A stretch of 22,087 nt of DNA from a virus. Shown here piece by piece: positions 8,101 through 14,108 of the stretch; position 1 is the first letter of the stretch; each line of letters begins with the position of its first letter. The position numbers were made by a program, and so were the translations under genes. The stretch spans positions 1 to 22,087 of IMG/VR virus record IMGVR_UViG_3300048924_000042; one strand, given 5' to 3'. Under the pieces are notes generated by a model, which was given only the letters and a program-made list of their open reading frames with translations, ran no database searches and was not told the origin of the DNA.

Positions 8101-8975
8101 ACAACGGTCTCAGCAAAACGCTTGGCGGTAAAGTAACCGACGTCGATCTGTACGCAGCTCACTTCTTGGGTCTTGGCGGGGCACGTAAGTTCCTCTCCGC
8201 TCCTCGTGACGGTTCTGCTGATCTGTACGCCAGTGAAGCGGCCATCAAGAACAACGCTTCCGTATTCCGTGATAAAGGCGGGCGGATGCGTACAGTTGGT
8301 GAGGTGATCTCTGAACTGGATCGCCGTGTAGACATCGGTCGTAAGAAAGCCGGGCAGTCGTCTACATCCACTACCTCTGGTATCGCTAAAGACGTTGGTG
8401 CGGCTGACATGAACGCCACTGCATCGGCTGCGGCCGGTGGTACAGGTGGTGGTGCTGATGCTTCTGGTGGAGATGATCCTAAAGAAGCGGATGGTCCTAC
8501 TACGGTAGGTGGTGCGATTGAAGCTTCGGGCGGTCTTACCGCAAGCGCTAACGCAGCAGCAGCAGCATCTTCCTCGGCAGCTGGTAGTGGCGCGGCTCCT
8601 AGCGCTATTGCTACTGGCAGTACGTCGGCAGCAGCTATCGCTGAGATCAAAGGTGGTAATGGTGCAGGTACAGGTTCTCCTACTGTAGCCCCTCCATCCC
8701 CGATGATCCCTCAACCGTCTGCTTCGGCAGCAGCGGCCACTGCGTCGCAACAATCTGCAATGAAGACGCAGGAAGCAGCTAACGTTGACCTCAGTGGCGT
8801 GATGCAGAAACTGCTGGAAGTCAACCAGGACTCTAACACCACACTTCACGGTATCTTGGCTAAATTGGATAACCTTGGTGGTGGGACTCCTCAAGCTGGC
8901 GCTCCGACTCCACCGAAACAAGAACCAGCGCGCCGGACTCCTCTGGACAACACGCGTGCTAACGCTGTGACGTAA
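2193..8975 (+). CDS. Giant virion protein with lytic transglycosylase domain (phiKZ gp181-like)
   Basis: This 2260-residue protein probably sits in the tail and cuts peptidoglycan during genome entry; the large size also allows a tape-measure role. In order: an acidic run at residues 12-29 built of DD-L-(N)-F units; a helical, charged region to about 640; a Lys/Glu-rich and Pro-rich linker near 650-725; two tandem units at about 815-1055 of a Gly/Ala/Lys helix followed by a small beta-like module; a basic Gly/Arg stretch; a very hydrophobic Gly/Ala segment at 1304-1372 that looks membrane-active; two diverged copies of an 88-90-residue domain (1388-1475 and 1617-1706); and an SLT-type lytic transglycosylase domain at about 1885-2050. 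The likely catalytic Glu1910 lies in GVESGFDP, followed by GLYQF. The tail is Ala/Ser/Gly low complexity ending in a short coiled-coil-like segment. ATG at 2193 follows a GAGAG site. phiKZ gp181, from memory, is about this length and also carries a transglycosylase domain. Confidence 0.9.
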   Translation: MAKKDEFDLGKDDLDDLNFDDLNFDDMDFGEDSMKDSRKPVEHFKDTFKTNVKSKLTDPGFIKRMIKKVVGKGYVQAFDAYDALDSTIADIMKDNASELSPYLIKSKQKMDRMNPTLRRMIPGSIRDAVDSAEEPYRHDEGPDELTQNIDGIDKLLGFQAKQQMQGDYREAVKDVREKKRFTAEMKVSTATAKGIGRLVGYQDTVLVNYHRKSIEIGYRQLDVGIRTLKLHQQHYHTSEMLLKDILKNTGLPDFLKMKTTEIVEQQLKQRLAGAAMQGVAGSAKKFFGGIKQNASDMLGQGLQFNQSLNEGSEMGVNRAQMAGSILGSLAADWVGDKAEDAGNWAAKKIKPKLGKMAGVQKGDNMLRQLFGGIFQRVNDYAKSDTDYDNKYWALHEGAKGLIDTHQTARTVNGNGIMDLDKPAQFDNIFHKSVVEIIPAHLASIDRWVKTMATGQDQEETAFSHYTGSLVSRSTLKSQHLKLTLKGNLPNVRGMVDEILGEMGAGELSGDARRALRLQLTTDLQEGMDFKAERYVEKNTWDKTDPSVANEIMDFFHDKFKLDKETKQHIGDQDNLSFHNDVRDKFIDVSNNLPDFGKAMGELTSATGRRTWRELGLTRYNGNQSDSIQMKELYQALLAGDETDIVKKEDKKETAKEKLQRLKAEEEKRQIRERGSVDLEDDDDLRAYDDGDGKPKGPRPPRKTSSSNRPKKNRPDLAPPLPAQVQANVVMPESIKAIVEFPELFKASDEETHKRLDALVAAAGAANGFLDYLAHKASGSMGDDTEAPGDGGTGPSGGPQKKRWRDYSIGNAAGHGLKAGKVAGKGILGYIKGTYGAMWKVGKFGAKTGFAAAKLPFTSINGLGVSDVHVMGDEEPSLLAKGIKKGWYFDVNSNKTIMSIKDITGAVKDREGNVVLTQEEFEKGLYNGKGQSLAGMGLKFGMKAGGIAAKLGAAYIGGTYGLMWKGIKMASNFAVNQFTQFDAYFPGDTEPRIRSNLMKKGKYRNADGSPIMSLKEIKGPVFEMSEKGEMNEIVSQEEIDKYKSFYTRNGSLLFTIGKGFAQVGVKAAQLAAKAALAYGKFAIKMYKGIAKGVGKVVGGAYKFVAGRFGKNGGIGMLDEEMAAASIEIGVEQLKVQGQIFNLLRKKLDPEGVHGDTDGDGMRDNSWADILKKRKEKKEGKGGKDAGSEAIVDAIKTMNKDLDKKLDNLAEVTEEAGESSLLEDAADLSDLGGDGHDKKGKKGRPKKGFRSGRGIRGKIGNGVSKIGRGLKKIPGAKTLGRGASMLGRGAGWLGRGALMAAELVPGMAGIGSMAATAGSALMTGASVAGGALLTGASAVGSAAMAAGSAVVGVLGAPLILGAIAVGGIAYLGYRYYKSNQAKKFPLLYLRMTQYGVAPTNEDRVKQVLALESLCKGAVTVTRDGKASMDPKSIDAAAFLKLFPTNGPEEQHNLLAWIATRFRPVFLAHCTAMQSIRGTTDLVSADEGIGNGDLSAFLQIVDLANMQKVYDDTDTSPFDSDLDCDADDVEDAIKMVRDRKEAKAENKAAAVAGGIATGNMAQVAKNTTLGVAANGQAPNDIAKGLTIAPGVVGGFGAAAQVGNRVASAAKKNLDIPTAVRFKTYGLKEMSLDKAQQLQAVEDIYWEAVQYSGTDKAMIGGNQEELAQKVMVVFKPADGQAHEDATRWLNYRFIPTFLQYCISSRRRFNGAAKDASRNLTGVLMKEVLQETIQTTTATMMSSVSVWSITNSPWVGYELETLPGSVTLYLDGIDTGDKSKVLNVDGMETQKRTAGQDYGTKLSNIAMGNTSANGNRGNVGVTGPTLANMGKVFSGQQVAGGVAGQAPGGQGTGALLMSGKYGAEVVHPGGGTGGDINKIPQGTGKGWGAMGPIITAAAEMVGFDPKIAAAVAGVESGFDPNASSGIAHGLYQFVKGTWSDMMTKYGATYGIAPNTPITDPRANAILGMCYLKENYNGLSKTLGGKVTDVDLYAAHFLGLGGARKFLSAPRDGSADLYASEAAIKNNASVFRDKGGRMRTVGEVISELDRRVDIGRKKAGQSSTSTTSGIAKDVGAADMNATASAAAGGTGGGADASGGDDPKEADGPTTVGGAIEASGGLTASANAAAAASSSAAGSGAAPSAIATGSTSAAAIAEIKGGNGAGTGSPTVAPPSPMIPQPSASAAAATASQQSAMKTQEAANVDLSGVMQKLLEVNQDSNTTLHGILAKLDNLGGGTPQAGAPTPPKQEPARRTPLDNTRANAVT
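4635..5357 (+). repeat. Two tandem ~120-residue protein repeats inside the giant virion protein
   Basis: Residues 815-935 and 936-1055 have the same architecture. Each opens with a Gly/Lys helix containing a GTYG(A/L)MWK core. A beta-like module follows with (V)(M/F)PGD or VMGD, then EP, KKG, (T/P)IMS(I/L)K(D/E)I, a turn, and QEE(F/I). The beta modules begin at residues 866 (DVHVMGD) and 981 (DAYFPGD), 115 residues apart. A third Gly/Ala/Lys helix follows at about 1049 without an evident third beta module. The DNA has diverged, so the duplication is old. Confidence 0.75.
6354..6617 (+). repeat. First copy of a dispersed 88-residue domain in the giant virion protein
   Basis: Residues 1388-1475 run from RMTQYG to a C-terminal RFRPVFLAHC followed by IRG. 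They align without large gaps to residues 1617-1706. Shared positions include YG near the start, an acidic residue in the first helix, a Phe before a Pro-rich turn, and RF-x-P-x-FL-x-x-C near the end. The copies are separated by about 140 residues of linker. No known domain is recognised. Confidence 0.6.
7041..7310 (+). repeat. Second copy of a dispersed 90-residue domain in the giant virion protein
   Basis: Residues 1617-1706 run from RFKTYG to RFIPTFLQYC followed by a basic stretch and FNG, matching the copy at 6354-6617. It lies about 180 residues before the transglycosylase domain. Its function is unknown; a paired structural or oligomerisation module is possible, but that is only inference. 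Confidence 0.6.
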
Positions 8976-8980
8976 CAATA

Positions 8981-9002
8981 CCGGGTGGGGAAACTCACCC
9001 GG
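8981..9002 (+). terminator. GAAA-loop hairpin between the giant virion gene and the next gene
   Basis: CCGGGTGGG and CTCACCCGG pair over 9 bp (one G-U) around a GAAA tetraloop, six bases after the stop codon, followed by the pyrimidine-rich CTTCTTTCCC. The T-tract is imperfect, so termination may be partial. The next gene starts 24 bases later with no obvious promoter in between, so read-through or a processing role is likely. Confidence 0.6.
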
Positions 9003-9026
9003 CTTCTTTCCCAACAGGATGTATCT

Positions 9027-10973
9027 ATGGCTCGGAAATATATCCTCGATAAATCGTGGGCGGGTAATGCGTTCTTGGCTCCTGCCAGCGCGTTGTCCGA
9101 TGCCACGAACAACACCAGACGTTACTACACCACTTCTTCTCGCAAGTTCATCGACACCTCGATGGGAGGACATTTCCAAGTAAACCCTCTGCCTCAATTT
9201 ACGGGCAACTGTGACTTGAAGCACAAATCCCTATACTCCAAGTCTTACGGCGTAGGTCGTTGGTGGAGTGAGGTGCTTGACGATAACTCTCAGCAGATCC
9301 ACATTCGGGCAGGTGTTCCGAAGTTCAACTCGATGACGAACTTCTTCGGTAACTTCTACAACGTGTACGCAGGCTCGATGGCCCGTACAGGTCGTGCTCC
9401 GTCTGTGTGGTTTAAAGCGGGTGAGGTTGCAGGCTTCATTGGTACGATCCCTTTCCAGCCGTTTATTCTTGCTGGGCAGATGGTCGACTTCTTTGCCGGT
9501 ATGCCGCGTTCGAAGTATTACTATCTGAAACCAACCATGTACCCGTACTGGTGGGCGGTAAGTAGTTTCGTGAACGGCATGTTCGTTAACTTGGGTTTGT
9601 CTCCTCACTTCGTTAACGACGAACAGAAACGGTTCTTCGATCCGCTGGCTGTTCCGGATAAGGCTGACTCCGATTCGATGCACCGCATCATGCCTGACAT
9701 TGTAATGTCGGCTGGTGGTATCGATGTATTTGCGTTCTCTACCAAAGCACAGCGTCTGGCTAACCAGTATCGTGCGATGATGGACAACGCCATGTCCGGT
9801 CTGACTGCTGACCCTGCACAACGGGCTGAGCAGTTCAACAAGATGATGGGTCAAGCCATCGAGACAGGTACGATTCAACTCAGTGACCCAGGGTTCTCTC
9901 TGGCTGAGTACGAAGAAGCGTACATGGCGTTCGGTGGTGAGTATGATGCAAGCAAACCACCGAAGACAGACGAGGACTCCAGTGAAGAAAGCTACGTCAC
10001 TAAAATGGCGAAGCAGGCGAAAGCTGAAGCACGGATGGGCGCTGACTTTGTAACGTTCCGTGTGAACAACACTGGCACTAACTCCGATAGCTTCAACAAC
10101 GCCATCACTGAACCGTCCATCAAGACCGAAATCAACGCGATGTCTTCCAAGGCTCGTATGGCGCGATTCAACATCGCTGACGGTAACATCGCTGGACCTA
10201 TCGGTGCAGTCATGGATATCGTCGGAGACGTCGCCAAGGGTATCTTGAACGCCGCTCAGGTAGAAGGGTTCATCGCTCTGGCCGGTAACGCCTTCGCTGA
10301 CATTCAAAAGGTGTATGAAACGTCCTCGGCTGACATCGGCCGTACTACGTTCACCATTCACCTGAGATCGTGGGCAGCAGATGACTGGGTTCGTTTGCAG
10401 AACCTGTTCATTCCGTTGGGCGCTATCTTGGCGCTGGGTCTTCCTCGTGCAACCGGGCGTGCTTCGTATGACGGTCCGTTCCTGCTGGAAGTCTACAACC
10501 AAGGTCGTACGATCATCCGTGAAGGTCTGATCTCCTCGATCAGTATCGAACGTGGTGTGGGTGACGTTGGTTACGCTAAGGGCGGTAAGGTTCTTGGTAT
10601 TGACGTTAACGTTACTATCGATGACCTGTCCAACGTACTGTCGGTTCCTATCAACCCGAACGTGAGTGGCGTCACTGGTGCTATCAGTGCCGTGGCTAGC
10701 GCATTGGGTGGATCGGCTGGTGAAGCTACTGCGGCTGCACTGACCAAAGCAACCTACGGTGAAGATAACAAGTGGACCGACTTCATGGCGGTGATGGCGT
10801 CCATTCCTTTGGACGTACAGATCAACGGTACTCGGAAGTGGCAACTCAACATGGCGCGTAGCCGTGCGGAAGCTGCTCAATGGCGTTCTCCTTATCGCAT
10901 GGCATCTGGACTCATGTCTGGCTTGTCAGGGGATCTCATCAAAGCGCTGTCCAATCCGACGGATCGTTCGTAA
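9027..10973 (+). CDS. Virion structural protein, tail- or baseplate-type (tentative)
   Basis: This encodes a 648-residue protein. The frame is open from 8985, but the upstream ATG would read through a terminator hairpin; ATG 9027 has AGGA seven bases before it and opens MARKYILDKSW. The N-terminal third is rich in Tyr, Trp and Phe. The middle (about residues 225-330) is polar and charged. The C-terminal half contains a stretch at about residues 480-550 (GPFLLEVYNQGRTI, then I-S-S-I-S-I, then G-I-D-V-N-V-T-I-D-D-L) that resembles the beta-rich pattern of contractile-tail tube-initiator and baseplate hub proteins; this is pattern reading, not a confirmed match. It lies 51 bases after the giant virion gene on the same strand, so co-expression as a late structural pair is likely. 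phiKZ gp182 would be the positional counterpart, from memory. Confidence 0.75.
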   Translation: MARKYILDKSWAGNAFLAPASALSDATNNTRRYYTTSSRKFIDTSMGGHFQVNPLPQFTGNCDLKHKSLYSKSYGVGRWWSEVLDDNSQQIHIRAGVPKFNSMTNFFGNFYNVYAGSMARTGRAPSVWFKAGEVAGFIGTIPFQPFILAGQMVDFFAGMPRSKYYYLKPTMYPYWWAVSSFVNGMFVNLGLSPHFVNDEQKRFFDPLAVPDKADSDSMHRIMPDIVMSAGGIDVFAFSTKAQRLANQYRAMMDNAMSGLTADPAQRAEQFNKMMGQAIETGTIQLSDPGFSLAEYEEAYMAFGGEYDASKPPKTDEDSSEESYVTKMAKQAKAEARMGADFVTFRVNNTGTNSDSFNNAITEPSIKTEINAMSSKARMARFNIADGNIAGPIGAVMDIVGDVAKGILNAAQVEGFIALAGNAFADIQKVYETSSADIGRTTFTIHLRSWAADDWVRLQNLFIPLGAILALGLPRATGRASYDGPFLLEVYNQGRTIIREGLISSISIERGVGDVGYAKGGKVLGIDVNVTIDDLSNVLSVPINPNVSGVTGAISAVASALGGSAGEATAAALTKATYGEDNKWTDFMAVMASIPLDVQINGTRKWQLNMARSRAEAAQWRSPYRMASGLMSGLSGDLIKALSNPTDRS

Positions 10974-10982
10974 ACAGCATAG

Positions 10983-11004
10983 AGGCCGGGGGAAACCCCG
11001 GCCT
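10983..11004. terminator. Bidirectional terminator hairpin between convergent genes
   Basis: AGGCCGGGG and CCCCGGCCT form a perfect 9-bp stem closed by a GAAA loop. It starts 10 bases after the stop of the plus-strand gene and lies 4 bases beyond the stop of the minus-strand gene, so it can serve both. T-tracts are short on both sides, so it may act mainly as a stable 3' end. Confidence 0.7.
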
Positions 11005-11008
11005 TATG

Positions 11009-12049
11009 TCACTTGATGCCCGGCATGTAAGCATTCGGGTAGAGTGTCTTCACGACTGTACCGACGTTAGCGGTAGCCTTACCGGTCGCTGCCAACGAGA
11101 GAGTACGCAGTGGAGGAGACATGCAGAACAGGGTTTTCGAGGAAGCGCTTTGCTTCAGGAAAGGACCCAAGTTCGGAATGTATTCTGCGCCACGAAGTTT
11201 CTTATCCCAGTTAGCATTGATGCGAAGCAACGTGTTGAGAAGCTTCGTACGTTGAGCTGGATAATCGGCAACGGTGTAAGTCGGATCGAAGTTATAACCT
11301 GCGATAATGGAAGCCACCGCATCCGGGTTGTATTCGAGGAACTTGGTGATCCCGATGTTATCGATAACCTTATTGATCATGTCGAGGTTAGAGCCACCAA
11401 CGCCAGAACCAAGAGGTCCATTAACAGCAGCCACCGACATGTAAGCGAAGGCATTCTGCCTGACTTGCTCGGTGCGACCCATCTCGATAGCTTCGTCGAC
11501 AAGATCATCCAGACCGAAGTCCATCAGGTTCTTGGCGATACCACCGATGATTGCACTCTCGGCTTCGATGTTGATGAACTGAGTCAGCTCACTATCGCCA
11601 GCCATCGCATTCACGAACTTCAAGAGATCGTGGGTGCTATCGATGTCAGCAGCGCCAATGAGCATACCGGCGTTCTTGTAGAGTACCTCGATACTCTTCT
11701 CAGCACCTGGACCGATCAGCGATCCAGCAGCATCACCCAAGACGTTCTTGAGAGAACCACCGAGTGTGCCGAGCAGACTTGGTAGACTTGAACCCATTGC
11801 CCCGAGAGCGGAGTTAAGCATACTGATCTTGTCAACGTTCCCGCCTTTGGATTGTTTAACCAAACCTGCGAGAGTCGTGATAGAACTCTTGTTAGCAAAC
11901 AGACCGTCGACTGCACCGCTGTAGATCCCCTTAACGGAATCGTACATGCTGTTGCGAGTCTCGTTCTTTGAGATCTTGTACGCGTCGGAAACAACCATCG
12001 CGTCACGGGAGTTGCCTTGGAAAATCGTGTTAGCTAATGAAGCGGCCAT
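11009..12049 (-). CDS. Unknown helical Gly/Ala-rich protein, probably virion structural
   Basis: This encodes a 346-residue protein beginning MAASLANTIFQGN. ATG 12049 is chosen because AGGA sits eight bases upstream; the frame stays open further but runs back into a T8 terminator tail. The protein is mostly predicted helix with small residues: Gly/Ser/Leu-rich around residues 80-120 (GSSLPSLLGTLGGSL) and Gly-rich near 220 (GPLGSGVGGSN). There is no signal peptide and no recognised catalytic motif. It has its own promoter region, with a TATG about 30 bases before the ATG, and ends at the hairpin shared with the virion gene opposite, so it is probably a separately controlled late gene. I do not recognise the family; a structural role is inferred from neighbours and composition only. 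Confidence 0.8.
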   Translation of the reverse strand: MAASLANTIFQGNSRDAMVVSDAYKISKNETRNSMYDSVKGIYSGAVDGLFANKSSITTLAGLVKQSKGGNVDKISMLNSALGAMGSSLPSLLGTLGGSLKNVLGDAAGSLIGPGAEKSIEVLYKNAGMLIGAADIDSTHDLLKFVNAMAGDSELTQFINIEAESAIIGGIAKNLMDFGLDDLVDEAIEMGRTEQVRQNAFAYMSVAAVNGPLGSGVGGSNLDMINKVIDNIGITKFLEYNPDAVASIIAGYNFDPTYTVADYPAQRTKLLNTLLRINANWDKKLRGAEYIPNLGPFLKQSASSKTLFCMSPPLRTLSLAATGKATANVGTVVKTLYPNAYMPGIK

Positions 12050-12078
12050 GGTCATCATCCTGAGTGTAACTGTCACAC

Positions 12079-12082
12079 CATA
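12079..12082 (-). promoter_or_regulatory. Candidate late promoter TATG motif for the 346-residue protein gene
   Basis: Reading the minus strand, a T8-containing tract is followed by GTCTATGG, placing TATG 30 bases before the ATG at 12049. The T-tract is also the tail of the terminator for the upstream gene, so a promoter and terminator appear to be packed into the same 80 bases. Support is the motif and its spacing only. Confidence 0.35.
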
Positions 12083-12085
12083 GAC

Positions 12086-12130
12086 AAAAAAAAGAAGTGG
12101 GGATAATGGGAGACCGAAGTCTCCCATTAT
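12086..12130 (-). terminator. Rho-independent terminator with UUCG loop and T8 tail
   Basis: On the minus strand, ATAATGGGAGAC and GTCTCCCATTAT form a perfect 12-bp stem (12103-12130) closed by C(TTCG)G, an exceptionally stable tetraloop. About ten bases later come eight T residues (12086-12093). The stem begins at the base right after the TAA of the NADAR-like gene. This ends the 13618-12131 cluster. Confidence 0.85.
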
Positions 12131-12577
12131 TTAACGCATCTCTGCGCGTATCTCTTCAAGCAACTGGCAGAAAGCTTTAGAGCTCTTTGGCACCACCACG
12201 TTCGTCGGGTACACGTAGTAATGTTCGAAAGGCAAGATGGATTCCTCCATCAATTCTTTCAACTCAGGATGTTGATCAATCTTGCATCGAATGCCAATCT
12301 TGATCTCTTCCATGAAGTTAGGGAACCAGACCGTCTTCAACGTGCCTCCAAAACGACGTGCCTCATAGCCGTTCATGGAGCGAAGGTCTTCGTGAATCAT
12401 CCCCGTCTTCAGATAGAAGTGTAAACCTTCCATCGTACGAAAGCGACCGTACGTAGGATGGGTTACTGCAACGTCCGCTGGGTTAGTCAGGAGACGCCCT
12501 AACCGTGTCTTGGCTTTCGTCCAGACGTTGATGTGATCTTCACCATCCAGCATGGGATCGAGAACTTTAGTCTTCAT
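12131..12577 (-). CDS. NADAR/YbiA-like protein, possible ADP-ribose N-glycosidase
   Basis: This 148-residue protein starts at ATG 12577, six bases after GAGG, and overlaps the end of the preceding gene by 11 bases. From memory of E. coli YbiA, the order and spacing of its motifs match the NADAR fold: YGRFRTMEG (residues 43-51) for the T-S-E-H segment, EARRFGG (72-78) for AARMGR, QHPELKELMEES (102-113) for QHAELRALLLAT, then PFEHYYVY, and a final QLLEEIRAEM matching LLMELREQL. NADAR proteins hydrolyse N-glycosidic bonds to ribose, including removing ADP-ribose from guanine in DNA. The YbiA-type Trp-Gly-Asp and Gly-Lys-Asn segment near the C-terminus is not evident, so the chemistry may differ or be lost. 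Phage use could be reversal of DarT-type DNA ADP-ribosylation; that is inference. Confidence 0.62.
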   Translation of the reverse strand: MKTKVLDPMLDGEDHINVWTKAKTRLGRLLTNPADVAVTHPTYGRFRTMEGLHFYLKTGMIHEDLRSMNGYEARRFGGTLKTVWFPNFMEEIKIGIRCKIDQHPELKELMEESILPFEHYYVYPTNVVVPKSSKAFCQLLEEIRAEMR

Positions 12578-13040
12578 CGGTATCCTCACCCTTCTGATTG
12601 TCGGAAGTGAGTACGTCGATACCGTCATCCTCATCCCCATCTCTTTCAGGCATGATCACATACCGGTTATTGATCTTAAGCTTACTGGTGAACTTAACGC
12701 CTCGTGCATCTTCCCGCACAATCGAGATTGTGTAGCTCGCCGATCCAAGAATCTGGATCGCTGTATCGAGTCGATACCAAGGCACCTTGTCCTTAGCCAG
12801 CGCGCGGGTGAGGTTAGACTTCTCTTGGTTAACCTTGATCAGATCGATCTCACCCTTACGATTCGTGTACATCTTTTTGTAGTAACGCTCAATGAGCTTG
12901 TCCCATTCACCTGGACCTATCCCACTGTTAGCAAGCATATCGCGGAGTAGCTTAGCCAACGCATGAGAAGTCTCATCGTACTTCTTGTTTGGATCTCGTA
13001 GCAATTCCCTGAACGTTGAGTTCTTCGGAGGCTTTGGCAT
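12567..13040 (-). CDS. Unknown protein with acidic C-terminal tail
   Basis: This 157-residue protein starts at ATG 13040, with AAAGGA seven bases upstream; a TTG one codon earlier is possible but too close to the site. The first 110 residues are helical and basic, with YKKMYTNRKGEIDLIKVNQE and a K-x-K-V-P-W-Y segment. A short beta-like stretch follows (YTISIVRED, KFTSKLKIN). The last 25 residues are strongly acidic (DGDEDDGIDV, ending EDTDED). I have a vague memory of similar small proteins with a TW or PW-x-x-x-x-A-I-x-x-L-G pattern in large myophages, but no function comes with it. It overlaps the NADAR-like gene by 11 bases, so translation is probably coupled. Confidence 0.8.
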   Translation of the reverse strand: MPKPPKNSTFRELLRDPNKKYDETSHALAKLLRDMLANSGIGPGEWDKLIERYYKKMYTNRKGEIDLIKVNQEKSNLTRALAKDKVPWYRLDTAIQILGSASYTISIVREDARGVKFTSKLKINNRYVIMPERDGDEDDGIDVLTSDNQKGEDTDED

Positions 13041-13108
13041 CAATGTATCCTTTGGGCGTGTCCGACCTTACGCGGGAGCGATGGATCGGCAATGAGGACA
13101 GATGGTTA

Positions 13109-13618
13109 TTACTTTGCCAGCTTGTGCAACTCGTAACTGGCGTTCAGCACTTCAACAACATCGCAAACCACAGAATAGAACTCTCTCCGCATGTAACTGT
13201 AGTACGGATGGATAACTACTATCTCATGTGATTCAAGTAGGTTATGTATGACCATGACCTTTTCGATCACTATATCCAGAACGTCCTGTGGCTGCCTGTA
13301 GCCAGCCTTAGTACTGAAATAGTAATCTGGTAAAGGATCGACCCACTTCGTACGATCACGGTCGTTCCAGCCATCAGGAACGTCCTCCTCGTTGGCAGTG
13401 CAGTGGATCAATGTTTCAAGTTGAGCGAAAAGCTCATCCACATTCACCGACATTACCTCAACGGTGATATCGTAATGATGGACACCGATCGGACCAAGCT
13501 TAAAGTCCTGCGCATAGTGAGCCATCATCAACATGCGGTCCCACGCATCTTCAGGCCATTGTGTGGGTAGTAACACCTCCTCGCCTAACAACCATGTCTT
13601 TAATCGTTTGAGAAACAT
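13109..13618 (-). CDS. Unknown 169-residue protein
   Basis: ATG 13618 has a near-perfect GGAGG four bases upstream. The protein begins MFLKRLKTWLLGEE, a short amphipathic basic helix that could touch membrane but is too short for a signal peptide. The rest is soluble-looking and rich in His, Tyr and Val, with HYDITVEVMSVNVDELFAQL and a helical C-terminus. No domain is recognised. It is first in a three-gene minus-strand cluster (169-, 157- and 148-residue proteins) and diverges from the gene at 13650 across only 31 bases. The 68 bases before the next gene contain no clear terminator. Confidence 0.78.
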   Translation of the reverse strand: MFLKRLKTWLLGEEVLLPTQWPEDAWDRMLMMAHYAQDFKLGPIGVHHYDITVEVMSVNVDELFAQLETLIHCTANEEDVPDGWNDRDRTKWVDPLPDYYFSTKAGYRQPQDVLDIVIEKVMVIHNLLESHEIVVIHPYYSYMRREFYSVVCDVVEVLNASYELHKLAK

Positions 13619-13649
13619 AACCCCTCCTTAGAGGGTAAAGGAGATAGAA

Positions 13650-14108
13650 ATGGAAGAAGATTTTGTAAGTGATGGAGAGATCCTTGAAGGCGAGCTACTC
13701 CATGCCAAAGTTCCAGTAACGTCAGCATCGACAGACCCAAGCGATGTCCTCAAGTTTACTCAAGGACTTCGTTATCGGATCGTCGATGATCTGCTCGGTG
13801 AAGAACGGCGAATCCCGGCTGACATCAAAGACCTGACCAGCGTTCTTCGTGACATGGACAAGGCCGCCCTGACCACGCGTGAACTCGACATCGCTGAAAG
13901 TGATTCGACTGACGGTCGTCTGGTTATCGACACCTTCCGCCAACTCAAGCAGATGATGGGTCAAGACGCAGATAACCGACCAGTCAAGCCACGTACCCGT
14001 TCGCCACTGGATGTCAACGCACTCCCAACAGTATCGTTCATTGAAGGTGAAGATGCTCAGGGTGAGAACATCCTCAACATCTCGAACTTTGTAACTGCTG
14101 AAGAATAA
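13650..14108 (+). CDS. Unknown small acidic protein (possible packaging or regulatory helper)
   Basis: This 152-residue protein starts at ATG 13650 after AAAGGAGA. It is acidic and largely helical, with LRYRIVDDLLGEERRIP at about residues 40-57, then IKDLTSVLRDMDKAALT and an Arg/Gln-rich helix ending QLKQMMGQ. The short N-terminal helical core, PAD motif, oligomer-like helix and disordered tail recall small terminase or scaffold-type helpers, but the resemblance is weak and I do not assign it. It is the only plus-strand gene between two minus-strand blocks. Its last 35 bases overlap the end of the convergent gene. No TATG lies directly upstream. Confidence 0.75.
   Translation: MEEDFVSDGEILEGELLHAKVPVTSASTDPSDVLKFTQGLRYRIVDDLLGEERRIPADIKDLTSVLRDMDKAALTTRELDIAESDSTDGRLVIDTFRQLKQMMGQDADNRPVKPRTRSPLDVNALPTVSFIEGEDAQGENILNISNFVTAEE

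Noticed and set aside
8985-9026. Longer start for the 648-residue gene at 8985
   Set aside because: That ATG lies inside the terminator hairpin and lacks a ribosome site, while ATG 9027 has AGGA at good spacing.
6543-9224. 893-residue open frame antisense to the second half of the giant virion gene
   Set aside because: It is rich in Arg, Ser, Thr and His with no domain or credible ribosome site, and lies opposite a gene with a clear catalytic domain. It is a shadow of codon bias.
9231-10880. 549-residue open frame antisense to the 648-residue virion gene
   Set aside because: His/Arg/Thr-rich composition, no motif, and fully covered by a well-supported gene on the other strand.
10880-11785. 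301-residue plus-strand frame across a terminator hairpin
   Set aside because: It would read through the end of one gene, a perfect hairpin and the antisense of another gene. No ribosome site or domain supports it.
13041-13108. Search for a promoter or terminator between the 169- and 157-residue genes
   Set aside because: Only a weak imperfect palindrome around GATGGATCGG is visible; no TATG or stable stem with T-tract.
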